Counted from the stretch's first letter, positions 26,056-35,491 are shown. The stretch: 64,000 nucleotides of DNA from Marinobacter sp. S0848L (GCF_023016065.1 NZ_JALKAQ010000003.1:1-64000); one strand, 5' to 3'. The notes: generated by a model not told the origin, from the sequence alone. Numbers and translations are program-made.

Positions 26056-26943
26056 CTAGAGGTAACCTGCCGCAAACACCAGACCCAGTACGATCGGCAT
26101 CACCACCAGGCTGCCCAGATTGCTGATCAGCACCAGCGAGGCGACTTTGTGGGGTTCCTGGCGATACTGTTCTGCCACCATGTAGTTCAGCACCGCCGGA
26201 GGCAGGGCGGCAAATACCCAGAGCGCGGCTACCTGCAAGCCCGGAAGATCGAGCATTGCAATGAGTGGCCACGCCAGCACAAGCCCGCTGAGTGGGCAGG
26301 CGATGGCACCAATGATACCCAGCTTCCAGTCGCTGAAATCTACGTCCAGCATGCGCACACCCAGAGCGAACAGCATCAGCGGAATGCACACGCCGCCGAG
26401 CATGTTCAGGGCCTCCAGCAGCCAGCTGGGCAATGCCATTCCGCTGAAATTCACCGCAAGGCCGGCGATGCTGGCAAAGACAATGGGCTGGCGCAGGCGT
26501 TTCAGCACGGAGGTGTGCGGGTCCAGCATGTACAGGCCAACGGAGAAATGTAGCAGCATTTCCACAATGAACAACACGATGGCTGCCGGCAGCGCCGCTT
26601 CACCAAAGGCCAGCACCAGCAGCGGAATGCCCATGTTGCCGGAGTTGTTGAACATCATTGGCGGCAGGAAGGTTTTCAGGTTCAGATCCAGCACCCGGGC
26701 TAAGGGGTACAGGATAATGCCCGAGCCCAGCACCACTACGGTCGCGGCCAGCGCCAGCCAGCCGTAATCCTGCAGCGGCGCTTGCTGGTCGGCCAGTACG
26801 GCAAACACCAACATGGGCACAAACAGTTCCATGTTGAGCACATTTAGGCCCTGAATATCCGGCGTGCGGTAACGTCCGTACAAAGCTCCGCAGCCTGCAA
26901 TCAGGAATACGGGTAGCATAGTGGCCAGTATTTGCGCGATCAT
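26056..26943 (-). CDS. AEC-family transporter
   Basis: 295 aa, start at ATG 26943 (MIAQILATMLPVF) in place of an in-frame TTG at 27006, which adds residues unlike the family. Ten hydrophobic segments, and the family NNSGNMGIPLLVLAFGEAAL motif at about residues 102-121. Auxin efflux carrier-type proteins of bacteria include malonate or malate transporters; the substrate is not decidable. Divergent from the PatB-like gene. Confidence 0.85.
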   Translation of the reverse strand: MIAQILATMLPVFLIAGCGALYGRYRTPDIQGLNVLNMELFVPMLVFAVLADQQAPLQDYGWLALAATVVVLGSGIILYPLARVLDLNLKTFLPPMMFNNSGNMGIPLLVLAFGEAALPAAIVLFIVEMLLHFSVGLYMLDPHTSVLKRLRQPIVFASIAGLAVNFSGMALPSWLLEALNMLGGVCIPLMLFALGVRMLDVDFSDWKLGIIGAIACPLSGLVLAWPLIAMLDLPGLQVAALWVFAALPPAVLNYMVAEQYRQEPHKVASLVLISNLGSLVVMPIVLGLVFAAGYL

Positions 26944-27032
26944 AAATTTTCCGGTGCGGGCTGCGTTAAAACTCAGCAGGTTCGCAATTCTCAACGGTTT
27001 CGACAAGTAGCGGTTAGTAACGCTGACGGGGA

Positions 27033-28220
27033 ATGACAGTAGCTATGGATTTTGACCAGCCGATACAACGAGAAAACACCGCCTCGGTGAAATTTGATGT
27101 GCGTAAGGCGGTGTTCGGCCGTGACGATGTGATTCCGGTGTGGGTTGCGGATATGGATTTTGCCGCGCCCGAGGCGGTAACTGCAGCCTTGAAAGCCCGG
27201 GCGGAGCATCCGGTGTACGGTTATACGATTTTTCCGGACAGCCTTTACCAATCCATCATTGATTGGTTTGCCGAACGCCACAACTGGCAGATCGAGAAAG
27301 AATGGATTCTGATGGCGCCGGGTGTGGTGCCATCGCTGCACGCTGCCTGCATGGCTTATGCCGCACCCGGTGAAGGCGTCATCATTCAGCCGCCTGTGTA
27401 CCCACCGTTCTTCAGTTCCGTGCAGCAGACTGGTCGGGTGGTGATCGAAAACCCCTTGGTGCAACACGCGGAAACCGGCCAATACCGCATGGATCTGGAG
27501 CACCTTGAGCAATGCGCCGCCCGGCCGGATGCCCGCATTCTGATGTTTTGCTCGCCTCACAATCCGGTTGGCCGGGTGTGGAGTGAAGACGAATTAAAAG
27601 CGGTGCTTGAGATCGCACGCCGGCATCAACTGACGGTGCTGACCGACGAGATCCATTGCGATTTGGTGTACCCGGACAAACCCGCTCATACCATGCTGGC
27701 CCGGCTAGCGGGGGAGCAGGATGCTTTGGTAACGGCCATAGCCCCGAGTAAAAGTTTTAACATGCCCGGGCTGGGGTTGTCCGCGCTGGTGATTCCAGAC
27801 GCTGAACGCAGGCGCGCTATCAGAACGGTGTTTGATTCTCTGCATTTGCCCCAGTGTAATCCGTTCAGCGTCGCGGGCTTTGAAGCCGGTTACCGCCACG
27901 GTGGCGAATGGCTGGATCAACTGATGGGGTATCTGCAGGGCAATCGGGACTTTGTGCTGGAACAGGTTGCCAAGCGGTGGCCCGGAATTCGGGTGTCAGC
28001 GCCGGAAGGCACCTACCTGGTGTGGCTGGATTGCCGGGACCTGGGGCTGGACGATGCCGGTCTGAAACGCTTTTTTGTGCAGCAAGCGGGCGTGGGCATG
28101 AACCCGGGTATCACCTTTGGTGACCCAGGCAGCGGTTTTATGAGACTGAATATTGGTTGCCCGCGAGCCGTGTTAGAGCAGGTGCTGGCCCGCGTGGAGT
28201 CGGCCTTGGCGCAGCGTTAA
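27033..28220 (+). CDS. MalY/PatB-type aminotransferase (cystathionine beta-lyase)
   Basis: 395 aa fold-type I PLP enzyme. VIPVWVADMDFAAPEAV is the MalY/PatB start, the PLP-Asp and following residues are in TDEIHCDLVY, and the PLP Lys lies in APSKSFNMPGL near residue 239. It cleaves C-S bonds of cystathionine or cysteine conjugates. The ATG at 27033 has GGGG very close; a second ATG at 27045 is an alternative start. A 6-bp gap to the convergent EamA gene. Confidence 0.9.
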   Translation: MTVAMDFDQPIQRENTASVKFDVRKAVFGRDDVIPVWVADMDFAAPEAVTAALKARAEHPVYGYTIFPDSLYQSIIDWFAERHNWQIEKEWILMAPGVVPSLHAACMAYAAPGEGVIIQPPVYPPFFSSVQQTGRVVIENPLVQHAETGQYRMDLEHLEQCAARPDARILMFCSPHNPVGRVWSEDELKAVLEIARRHQLTVLTDEIHCDLVYPDKPAHTMLARLAGEQDALVTAIAPSKSFNMPGLGLSALVIPDAERRRAIRTVFDSLHLPQCNPFSVAGFEAGYRHGGEWLDQLMGYLQGNRDFVLEQVAKRWPGIRVSAPEGTYLVWLDCRDLGLDDAGLKRFFVQQAGVGMNPGITFGDPGSGFMRLNIGCPRAVLEQVLARVESALAQR

Positions 28221-28226
28221 GGCCGA

Positions 28227-29156
28227 CTAAACCGGCGTGCGCCGGCCTACCCGCGTGGCCAGCAGCAGCCCGGACAGAATCAAGGCGCCGCCGATCAGAT
28301 GCGCTGCGCCCAGCGCTTCATCCAGAAACACACTGGCCAGAACCGAGGCAAACACCGGCACCAGATACATGAAAATGGCTGCTTTGGCGGGGCCGATCTG
28401 CTGCACGCCGTAGTTCCAGAAACCGTAGGCCAGAATGCCGGGGAAGATGGCGAAGTACAGCAGGGGCAGCGCGGTGTCGCCCGACCAGCTGAAACCGCCG
28501 GAAAAGAACAAGACATCGGCGAGGTAGAACGGGAACAACACAAGGCTGCCCAACAGAATCTGGGCGGTGAGAAACGTCAGAGGTGGCAATGGCACGGCCT
28601 GGCGCCGCAGCAGTACCGAAAACAGCCCCCAGCTGGCCACCGCCGCCACCATAATCAAATCACCGGGTTGCGCCTGCAGATTCAGCAGAACCGACAAGTC
28701 GCCCTGCGCCACCACTGTGACAATACCCAGAATGGCCAAACCAATGCCCAGCGCCTGTAGCGGACGGGTTTTGTCGCCCAGCAGGACCCAGGCCAGCAGG
28801 GCCACGAAAATGGGAATGGTGGAATTGATCAGAGCAATATTAGTGGCGGTGGTGGTCAGTGCCGCGTAGTACAGCAGCGAATTGAACGCGGCCACGCTGA
28901 AGGTGGCCAACGCCAGCATGGAGCCAAGGTGTTGGCGAATCACCTGCCGGTGGCGCCAGACGCCGGGCAGGCCGAAAGGCAGCAGAATGCACAGGGCGAT
29001 CACCCAGCGCCAGAACGACATGGACAGCGGCGGAATGCTGTCTACCGTTCCGCGCGCGATGACCGCATTTCCGGCCCAGAACAGGGGCGTCAGTACTAAA
29101 CCGATATAGGCCAGCCCCGGTGTGCGGGGCACGATGCCGGCGTTTTCCGCAGCCAC
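28227..29156 (-). CDS. EamA-family (DMT superfamily) transporter
   Basis: 309 aa with ten hydrophobic segments in two EamA repeats, starting with LVLTPLFWAGNAVIARG and containing ALINSTIPIFVALLAW. GTG start supported by AAGGA 7 nt upstream. It is a second DMT-type exporter in the window, not closely similar to the one at 21409. Substrate unknown. Confidence 0.87.
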   Translation of the reverse strand: MAAENAGIVPRTPGLAYIGLVLTPLFWAGNAVIARGTVDSIPPLSMSFWRWVIALCILLPFGLPGVWRHRQVIRQHLGSMLALATFSVAAFNSLLYYAALTTTATNIALINSTIPIFVALLAWVLLGDKTRPLQALGIGLAILGIVTVVAQGDLSVLLNLQAQPGDLIMVAAVASWGLFSVLLRRQAVPLPPLTFLTAQILLGSLVLFPFYLADVLFFSGGFSWSGDTALPLLYFAIFPGILAYGFWNYGVQQIGPAKAAIFMYLVPVFASVLASVFLDEALGAAHLIGGALILSGLLLATRVGRRTPV

Positions 29157-29197
29157 GTAGTCATCCTTCAGGCGTTGTGCATTAAACGCCTAGCATA

Positions 29198-30619
29198 CTA
29201 CTCTCCCGGAACTTCTGCCTCCGTACCAATGTGGTAGGCCGCAAAGCCGGCCATCACCACTTGATCCACCGCCATTCCGATCACGCGGCCATTGGCATTC
29301 GAGCGAATCGGGTATTGCTCGTTGGTAATAGGATCGGATACGTAACCAAGGATTTCCCCTTCAGACACGCGATCCCCCAAGGCGACTTCGCTGAACAGAA
29401 TGCCGCCGTGCTGGGCACGGATCCACAACGAATCGTAGTACACCGGCTGTGGGTCACCCCAGACAAACATGCGGGAGATCATGCCGTGCTTTTCCATCAG
29501 GCTGTTGAGGCTGTTTACGCCTGCTTTGATCTGGTGTTCCTGAATGCGCAGCGACTCGCCGGCTTCCAGTGTGACTGCGCGGATGCCCGCGTTGACCGCG
29601 GCTGTTCGCAGCATGCCTTCCGAGCCTGAGCTGTGGACAACCGCCATGCGGTCAAAGCCCTTGGTGAACTCGGCAACCTCCGGGTCATTCATATCGGCGC
29701 GCAGCTGCGGCAGGTTGGTCCGTTTGAGTGATCCGGTGTGGATGTCCACCAACATGTCGCAATGGCGGATGACACTGTTGAACAGTGAGTGCGCGATGCG
29801 ATCGGCCAGAGTACCGTCGGGTCGGCCCGGGAAGTAACGGTTCAGGTCACGACGGTCGGGCAGGTAGCGGGTGCCTTGCTGGAAACCGGTCAGGTTGACG
29901 ATGGGAACACCGACTACCTGTCCGCTCAGTTTGGCGGGGTCCAGGTCGTACATGGCGCGCCGTACAATTTCGATGCCGTTCAGTTCATCGCCGTGAATCG
30001 CGCCGGTCAGGCACAGGGTGGGGCCTGCGTGGGCACCGTTCACCACCAGAACCGGTGTAATCTGGGACAGCCCGGCAATTTGAATGTTGGGTGACCAGGC
30101 CAGACGGGTCGAGGTGCCGGGCAGCACTTCCTTACCCAGTATGGAGAAAGTTTCCGAAGGAATGGGCTCGGCTTCAGGCACCCCGGGCTCGCTTTCTTCG
30201 GGGGCCATGGGCTCTTCGGATGTCGCCGTGTCGGTTGGGGCGGCATCAGTCGGCGCAGTTTCCGGAGTGGGTTCCGGCTCGGGCATGGGCGCCACTTCTT
30301 TCAGATCCACATTGGGCGCAATCTTTCGCGGCTGCTTGGGGTTGGGTGCAGCAGGTTCCGCTTCAGCGCTCTTTGCTGTTTCTGGTGTTGCGGGTTTTTT
30401 GGCCTTTGACGATGCGTTTTTGGTGTCATGCCGGGGCTCGGATTGAACCACGTCTTCAACACTTTCATCTTCCGCTAACTGAGCGACCAGAGGAACCGGC
30501 GGTTCGGAATCCGCCTCTGAGTTTTGGTTATCGGCCACGGCACCCGCAGATGTCATGGACAGAACCAAACAGGCGAACCATGTGGGGGTGGTGCGGTTGA
30601 GATGACGTTGAAACAGCAT
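29198..30619 (-). CDS. Secreted succinylglutamate desuccinylase/aspartoacylase (M14)-like protein
   Basis: 473 aa, start at ATG 30619 with GAGG upstream; an in-frame start at 30730 gives residues not like a signal. Signal peptide is residues 1-30. Residues about 30-165 are a Pro/Glu/Ala/Thr-rich low-complexity linker. The AstE/AspA-like domain carries zinc residues in GAIHGDELNG and DIHTG, and RDLNRYFPGRPDGT, the M14 substrate Arg region. The N-terminal secretion and linker are unusual for this enzyme family, which is mostly cytoplasmic. The substrate is unknown; a cell-envelope role is an inference. Confidence 0.82.
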   Translation of the reverse strand: MLFQRHLNRTTPTWFACLVLSMTSAGAVADNQNSEADSEPPVPLVAQLAEDESVEDVVQSEPRHDTKNASSKAKKPATPETAKSAEAEPAAPNPKQPRKIAPNVDLKEVAPMPEPEPTPETAPTDAAPTDTATSEEPMAPEESEPGVPEAEPIPSETFSILGKEVLPGTSTRLAWSPNIQIAGLSQITPVLVVNGAHAGPTLCLTGAIHGDELNGIEIVRRAMYDLDPAKLSGQVVGVPIVNLTGFQQGTRYLPDRRDLNRYFPGRPDGTLADRIAHSLFNSVIRHCDMLVDIHTGSLKRTNLPQLRADMNDPEVAEFTKGFDRMAVVHSSGSEGMLRTAAVNAGIRAVTLEAGESLRIQEHQIKAGVNSLNSLMEKHGMISRMFVWGDPQPVYYDSLWIRAQHGGILFSEVALGDRVSEGEILGYVSDPITNEQYPIRSNANGRVIGMAVDQVVMAGFAAYHIGTEAEVPGE

Positions 30620-30802
30620 AAATCCTCGAGTACTTTGATCAAACGGCCCTAGGATAGGGCTCGCAGCGAGTAATGAATACGGCTGTGAAGAAGCTGTAAT
30701 GCCACTTTCATGATTCCGGGCCGAATTCACACGGCTGATTGTGTATAACTGAACTATCTTGCAATGATAAGACTGTTATACCGAGACGAAGGAGTGAACT
30801 GT

Positions 30803-30961
30803 ATGGACCTTTTGCGTATTTTGATTGCGATTCTGTTACCGCCACTGGGTGTGTTTTTACAGGTGGGTATCGGAAAGCACTTCTGGATCAACATCCTGCT
30901 GACCATTCTCGGCTACATTCCGGGCATTGTTCATGCGGTGTGGGTGATCGCGAAAAAGTAG
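30803..30961 (+). CDS. Pmp3/YqaE-family small membrane protein
   Basis: 52 aa with two hydrophobic segments. LLPPLGVFLQVG and WINILLTILGYIPGIVHAVWVI are the classical Pmp3 (UPF0057) pattern. Start at ATG 30803 with AAGGAG 8 nt upstream rather than an ATG at 30764. Members act in membrane potential and salt or cold stress. Convergent with the Nudix-MBL gene, 8 bp apart. Confidence 0.92.
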   Translation: MDLLRILIAILLPPLGVFLQVGIGKHFWINILLTILGYIPGIVHAVWVIAKK

Positions 30962-30969
30962 CCCAGCGG

Positions 30970-32610
30970 TTACGCCGGGCTAACGGTGTGCCAAAGATCC
31001 TCTTTTTGGTAGGCCCGGTGCTCGGCTTCCAGTTTCAGAAGATGTGCCAGCGCAGAGCGGGCCGCCAGCCCGTGGATGGCCGTCGGCACATCGTCGTAGG
31101 CCTTCGCCGTCAGATCTTTCAGCGAAACCGGAGCCAGCGCTTCCAGCGCGCGGAACACCTTATGCTCACGGGATAGGCGGTGAGTAATCAGATAATCCAC
31201 TACGGCTTCCGGCTGGCCCATCAGAAACCCGTGTGCCGGGGCAATAAACTGAATCTTCTCTTCCAACAGTTCGTACAGCGATTCCACATAGGCCTTCATG
31301 TCACCGTCCGGCGGATTAATGACCACGGTCGAGCCTTGCATGATGTGGTCACCGGAAAACAGCAGGTCCTGGTCTGTTAGCAGGTAACACAAGTGGTTCG
31401 AGGCATGGCCGGGGGTGTGCAAAACTTTCAGCACACCGGCTTCTGTGGCAATCAATTCCCCGTGTTCCGGGATGTCGTCCGGGGTGAATGCGGTGTCCTG
31501 CCCGGCACCTTCCGGCGCTGGCCAGCCGAACACCCGGCAGTTGGTACGCTCTTTCAACAATCGGGTGCCGGGTGAGTGGTCGTGGTGAGTGTGTGTGACC
31601 ACCACCTGATCCACCGCACCGCCGGTTATTTCCAGAATCCGTTCGATATGACCTTCATGGGCTGGGCCCGGGTCAAGCACGGTAAAGCGGTCAAAGCCCA
31701 AAATGTAGGTGTTGGTGCCGGGCCCGGTCATCATCCCCGGGTTCGGCGCGGTCAAGCGCACCACTCCGGCGGCCACTTCAACCGGTTCGCCCGCTGTAAT
31801 CTGTGCCTGTACCGCACCGGCTGCTTCCGGGTCCAGTTTTACGGCTTCGTCGTAAGCCGGGGCGTTCGGCTCAAGAAAGACCGGTTTGCCTTTGCGAATG
31901 GCTGGCCATGGGTCAGTCGGGAAGGGTTCTGGCGGATTAGCATGGGCGTATCGCATCAATTCTGCCGTGGTGTCGAAGTCGCACAGCACCCGCAGCGTGC
32001 GGATGGTGGGCAGCCCCAGCAGGCGTTGCCCGGCTTTGTGTTCCGCCAATGCCTGCGCCGGTGAGATCCAGACGTGATCAATGGTTTCCGAGCCATCGTG
32101 GCTGGCGACCTGCCCTTCGGGGGCGGCGGCTACAAAGAAGCGGGTATCAAACCGGCGTGGCGGTCCCGGCGGTGTCACCCAGTGGCTCAGGTAGGCCAAA
32201 TGGTCCAGGGGCAAGGTTAGCTCGTACTTTTCGCAAAGCTCTGCCAGGCATACGGTTTCCTGAAACAGTGCATCGCGTTCGGCATGCACGGGGTGGTCTG
32301 GCCCGATCTGTTTTCCGGTTTTGTCCTGCGCCAGAAGAATGCCGGATTCTTCAAAGCACTCTCGAACAGCGGCCAGCAGGTAATCCACCCCGCCGCCTTC
32401 GACCAAGCTCATGGTCTGGCTAATAGCGGAGTCGTCTACGCCGATGGCATGTTCCCGGCATTCGGGTTCTTCGACATTCACAGCGCCGCCGGGGAAGACG
32501 AAATAACCGGGCAGAAAGATCGCCTCCCAGGTGCGTTGCAGCAGGAGGACTTCAATACCGTACTCGCTATCACGAGTCAGAGCCAAAGTGGCCGCAGGAC
32601 GAATGCTCAT
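30970..32610 (-). CDS. Nudix hydrolase fused to metallo-beta-lactamase-fold hydrolase
   Basis: 546 aa. The N-terminal half (about residues 1-270) is a Nudix domain with GGAVN and RECFEESGILL (Nudix box), of the NUDT18/NUDT19-like kind. The C-terminal half is an MBL-fold domain (LACTB2-like) with THTHHDHSPG zinc ligands and HTPGHASNHLCY. The join is in-frame and unbroken. Such fusions are known in bacteria but uncharacterised; possible CoA- or nucleotide-related processing is an inference. Confidence 0.88.
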   Translation of the reverse strand: MSIRPAATLALTRDSEYGIEVLLLQRTWEAIFLPGYFVFPGGAVNVEEPECREHAIGVDDSAISQTMSLVEGGGVDYLLAAVRECFEESGILLAQDKTGKQIGPDHPVHAERDALFQETVCLAELCEKYELTLPLDHLAYLSHWVTPPGPPRRFDTRFFVAAAPEGQVASHDGSETIDHVWISPAQALAEHKAGQRLLGLPTIRTLRVLCDFDTTAELMRYAHANPPEPFPTDPWPAIRKGKPVFLEPNAPAYDEAVKLDPEAAGAVQAQITAGEPVEVAAGVVRLTAPNPGMMTGPGTNTYILGFDRFTVLDPGPAHEGHIERILEITGGAVDQVVVTHTHHDHSPGTRLLKERTNCRVFGWPAPEGAGQDTAFTPDDIPEHGELIATEAGVLKVLHTPGHASNHLCYLLTDQDLLFSGDHIMQGSTVVINPPDGDMKAYVESLYELLEEKIQFIAPAHGFLMGQPEAVVDYLITHRLSREHKVFRALEALAPVSLKDLTAKAYDDVPTAIHGLAARSALAHLLKLEAEHRAYQKEDLWHTVSPA

Positions 32611-32658
32611 AGATCACTCTTGTTTTGTTATTCCAGATGCGCCTCGAATAGTCGAGCG

Positions 32659-32765
32659 ATGATTGGGGTGGGCTTTCCAAAAATGTGCGCAGCCATGGAT
32701 GGCGAAGCAGAAGCGTCACATGGACGTGCCGAAGGAGCGGTTTTTGGAAAGCCCACCCCAATCAT
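32659..32765 (+). repeat. Structured palindromic repeat, copy A
   Basis: A perfect 25-bp outer stem (32659-32683 with 32741-32765) encloses a 57-nt core that holds GCCATGGATGGC and a CGTC-ACATG-GACG hairpin. The stem's conserved inner part is GTGGGCTTTCCAAAAA. It lies between the divergent Nudix-MBL and thioesterase genes. See the findings for the four-copy family. Confidence 0.85.
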
Positions 32766-32893
32766 TGCCCGCTCCCAAGTCAAAAGCGCAAGGGCAAGAC
32801 CCAAGATACCCGATACCGACGTAAGATGAGAAGTCACAAGCGCAAGGGTATGATGCGTCCACGTCAAAAACGATCGTTAAACAGGACATCACC

Positions 32894-33319
32894 GTGGCAA
32901 GAATTAAACTGGAATTCCCGGACGACGCCTTCAGCTTCGAAACTCTGCTGCCCGTTAGAATCAGCGATATTAACGGTGCTAACCATTTGGGCAACGATGC
33001 ACTCATTTCCATGCTGTCAGAAGCTCGAGCGCAGTTCCTCGTGGCAAATGGCATCAAAGAAGCCGACCCGAGCGGTAATGGCATTATTGTTACCGACCTC
33101 GCCACCATGTATCAGGGCGAATCGTTCTATCCGGACATGCTGCGGTTTGAAGTGGGGCTGATGGATTTCAATAAATACGGTGGCGACTTCGTGTTCCGGG
33201 TGACCAAAGCCGACAGCGGTCAGCCGGTTGCACTGGCGAAGTACGGTTTCGTGTTTTTCAATTACAACACCCGTGAAGTAACGCCGGTGCCGGAAAGTTT
33301 TCGTGCGAGGTTTGCGTAG
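32894..33319 (+). CDS. 4HBT-like acyl-CoA thioesterase
   Basis: 141 aa. GTG start with AGGA about 8 nt upstream. The hotdog signature is RISDINGANHLGNDALISMLSEAR, with the active-site-region Asp and the N-H of HLGND as in YbgC/FadM-type thioesterases. It follows repeat copy A by about 128 bp. Substrate is probably an acyl-CoA; the chain length cannot be told. Confidence 0.82.
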   Translation: MARIKLEFPDDAFSFETLLPVRISDINGANHLGNDALISMLSEARAQFLVANGIKEADPSGNGIIVTDLATMYQGESFYPDMLRFEVGLMDFNKYGGDFVFRVTKADSGQPVALAKYGFVFFNYNTREVTPVPESFRARFA

Positions 33320-33338
33320 AAAGCGAAGACAAAAAACA

Positions 33339-33364
33339 ACCGATGGCGCGGACGCGCCATCGGT
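33339..33364. terminator. Terminator hairpin between thioesterase and csbD genes
   Basis: ACCGATGGCGC (33339-33349) pairs with GCGCCATCGGT (33354-33364) around GGAC. The minus strand has a T-run after it (33331-33338 are A-rich on plus), so it best fits the csbD-like gene. Confidence 0.75.
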
Positions 33365-33391
33365 ATTGGGGTCAGCCGTGTGAACAAATAA

Positions 33392-33583
33392 TTAGCTGGA
33401 GAGTTTGTTCCACTCTTCTTCGGCCTCTTCTTTCTTCAGGCCATATTTTTCCTGAAGTTTGCCGATAAAGTTGTCTTTTTTGCCGCCGATTTCATCAACA
33501 TCGTCATCGGTCAGCTTACCCCATTGTTCGCGCACTTTACCTTTCAGCTGCTTCCAGTTGCCTTCCAGAATGTCGTTATTCAT
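33392..33583 (-). CDS. CsbD-family stress protein
   Basis: 63 aa, the standard CsbD/YjbJ length. It starts MNNDILEGNWKQLKGKVREQWGKLTDDD, the hallmark of the family. GAGGATAAGGTT precedes the ATG. Proteins of this family are induced by general or salt stress; the role is unknown. A perfect palindrome lies upstream. Confidence 0.92.
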   Translation of the reverse strand: MNNDILEGNWKQLKGKVREQWGKLTDDDVDEIGGKKDNFIGKLQEKYGLKKEEAEEEWNKLSS

Positions 33584-33885
33584 AACCTTATCCTCATCTT
33601 GAAAATAATTGCATGAATTCAGAGCTAAAGGGGTAGGTGTTCCATCAACCTTTACCTCGAGGTAAAACGTTATTGCTTAACTACTGAGCCATATAGCTCA
33701 ATATTTAGGCTGGCACAGGCGCATTTATTTGACAACCGGTGAACGGGATGTTGCCCGGAGTCGACGAGCGTTGGTCATTCTAAGTTATTGAAAATAAATA
33801 GATATTTTTCTATTACGACTTTATGAGCTACCGGTAATCTGGCGGTCTCAGGTTTACACGGCTGCCGCTAACAACTCTCGGGAGT
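33584..33885. other. Intergenic region upstream of csbD, with palindrome
   Basis: 302 bp with no gene. It holds a perfect 16-nt palindrome TTTACCTCGAGGTAAA at 33651-33666, about 68 nt upstream of the csbD start and possibly an operator. The rest is AT-rich, with no recognised RNA or repeat. Confidence 0.4.
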
Positions 33886-35217
33886 TCAGTCGCGAGCGCG
33901 TTGTTGGTCCAGGGTTTTCTGGCCCTGGCGGTACAGGCTGTATGCCATGATTCCGGCGAGCAGGTTGCCGATCAGTGCGCCGGTCATCAGGCCGGTCAGC
34001 CCGCCCAATTGGGAGCCGATCCAGAGCATGGGCAGGTAGCACCCAAATAGACGGAGCACCGAGATCACAAGCGCTCGCATGGACATGCCGAGTGCGTTGT
34101 TGATGGATACCATCAAAATGCACACGCCCAGACCGCTGTAGCTCAGGGGAACGCGCAGCAGATAGTTAACCAGTACGTCTTGTACGTTGGTGTCGGAGCT
34201 GAACAGGTTGGACACCACCCCCGAGGCCCCAAGCCAGACCAGCCCGATGAACAGTTGCCAGCCGATGATAAAGCGCACGGCAATGCGCACCAGTTTGCGG
34301 ATCTGGACGATCTCTCCTGCCCCAAGCAAGCGCCCGACCATGGGTGGCATGGACATGGTGAGTGCCAGTACGACGACGATGGAGAAAAACTCCAGCCGGG
34401 TGCCCAGGCCCCAGGCAGCGACCGCAGCGGAGCCGAATCCGGCCACCAGTGCAGTTGCCAATATGGCGGCCAGTGGTGGCATGAGTTGGCTGACCATGGC
34501 AGGGGCCATGATGCTGCCCAGTTGTTTCGCCGCTTTGAGTAATTGCAGTTGGAGCAGGTCGAACCGCAGCCATTGACGTTTCAGTAGCATCGGGTACATA
34601 ACGAGGCCGCCGATGCTGAAGGCGGTGATGGTAGCCCAGGCGGCTCCGGGCAGGCCCCAGCCGAAGACGAAGATGTAGAGGGCGTCCAGTGCGATGTTGA
34701 GCAAGCTGGTGGCAATCATCATGTAGCCGGGCAATCGGGTGTCGCCGTTGGCTCGGCTGATGGAGTAGCTGAAGTAGACCATGGCGCCAACCCAGGCGGA
34801 GGTGAGCCAGGGTGCCCAGTATTCGCGGATGACGGGGCGCAGTGTGTGTTCGGCGCCGAGTAAGTCGAGTATGACGTTTTGCAGCAACCATACGGAGATG
34901 CATAGGGTCAGTGCGAGGCCGGCGCCAATAGCGATGACGAGGCCGCCGAGGCGTTGTGCCCGTTGGTCGTTACCTTGGCCGAGGGTGCGGGAGATTATGG
35001 CGGTGGTGGCGATGCCGAGGCCGACGTACATGCCGCTGACGAGTTGTTGCATGGGGACGGTGAAGCCCAGTGCCGCGAGTGGGTCGCGGCCGAGTTGGCC
35101 GACGAAGGCGCTGTCGGTAAGTTGGAAGGTCATCAGTGAGAGGACGCCGAACAGCATGGGCCAGGTCATGTGATAGAGCTGGCGGCCTAGGGAGGCGTTT
35201 TGCAGGGCTTGTTGCAC
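33886..35217 (-). CDS. MATE-family efflux transporter
   Basis: 443 aa with twelve hydrophobic segments. LMTFQLTDSAFVGQLGRDPLAALG is the NorM/DinF-like N-terminal Asp/Gly pattern (helix 1 and loop), and the second half repeats it. GTG start (QQALQNASLGRQLYH) has only a weak RBS. It extrudes cationic drugs or metabolites using Na+ or H+. Repeat copy B lies upstream. Confidence 0.9.
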   Translation of the reverse strand: MQQALQNASLGRQLYHMTWPMLFGVLSLMTFQLTDSAFVGQLGRDPLAALGFTVPMQQLVSGMYVGLGIATTAIISRTLGQGNDQRAQRLGGLVIAIGAGLALTLCISVWLLQNVILDLLGAEHTLRPVIREYWAPWLTSAWVGAMVYFSYSISRANGDTRLPGYMMIATSLLNIALDALYIFVFGWGLPGAAWATITAFSIGGLVMYPMLLKRQWLRFDLLQLQLLKAAKQLGSIMAPAMVSQLMPPLAAILATALVAGFGSAAVAAWGLGTRLEFFSIVVVLALTMSMPPMVGRLLGAGEIVQIRKLVRIAVRFIIGWQLFIGLVWLGASGVVSNLFSSDTNVQDVLVNYLLRVPLSYSGLGVCILMVSINNALGMSMRALVISVLRLFGCYLPMLWIGSQLGGLTGLMTGALIGNLLAGIMAYSLYRQGQKTLDQQRARD

Positions 35218-35317
35218 GTTGGGTTTGGGGCCTTCGGTTGGGTGTTTGGCGCAGATTCTAACAGGTCATGGGGTTGGTGCATGCCATTGGATTAAGCCTG
35301 TTTGGCTAATGGTGTAT

Positions 35318-35432
35318 GCATCCGTGCGGGGAGGGCCTTCCAAAAACCGCTCCTTCGGCACGTCCTTGTGACGCTTCTGCTTCGCCATCCATGGCTACGC
35401 ACATTTTTGGAAGGCCCTCCCCGCACGGATGC
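35318..35432 (-). repeat. Structured palindromic repeat, copy B (inverted)
   Basis: A perfect 29-bp outer stem (35318-35346 with 35404-35432) encloses a 57-nt core. On the minus strand this core differs from copy A at only two positions (GCGC/GCGT and ACATG/ACAAG). The outer stem sequence (GCATCCGTGCGGGGAGGG) is unrelated to copy A except near the core. It lies in the 274-bp spacer between the MATE and tpx genes. Confidence 0.85.
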
Positions 35433-35491
35433 CTCGGCACCGGAGTCTGATTCCCCGATGCGCGAGCTAGGGTGCAGGTGTTCTCAATCGA

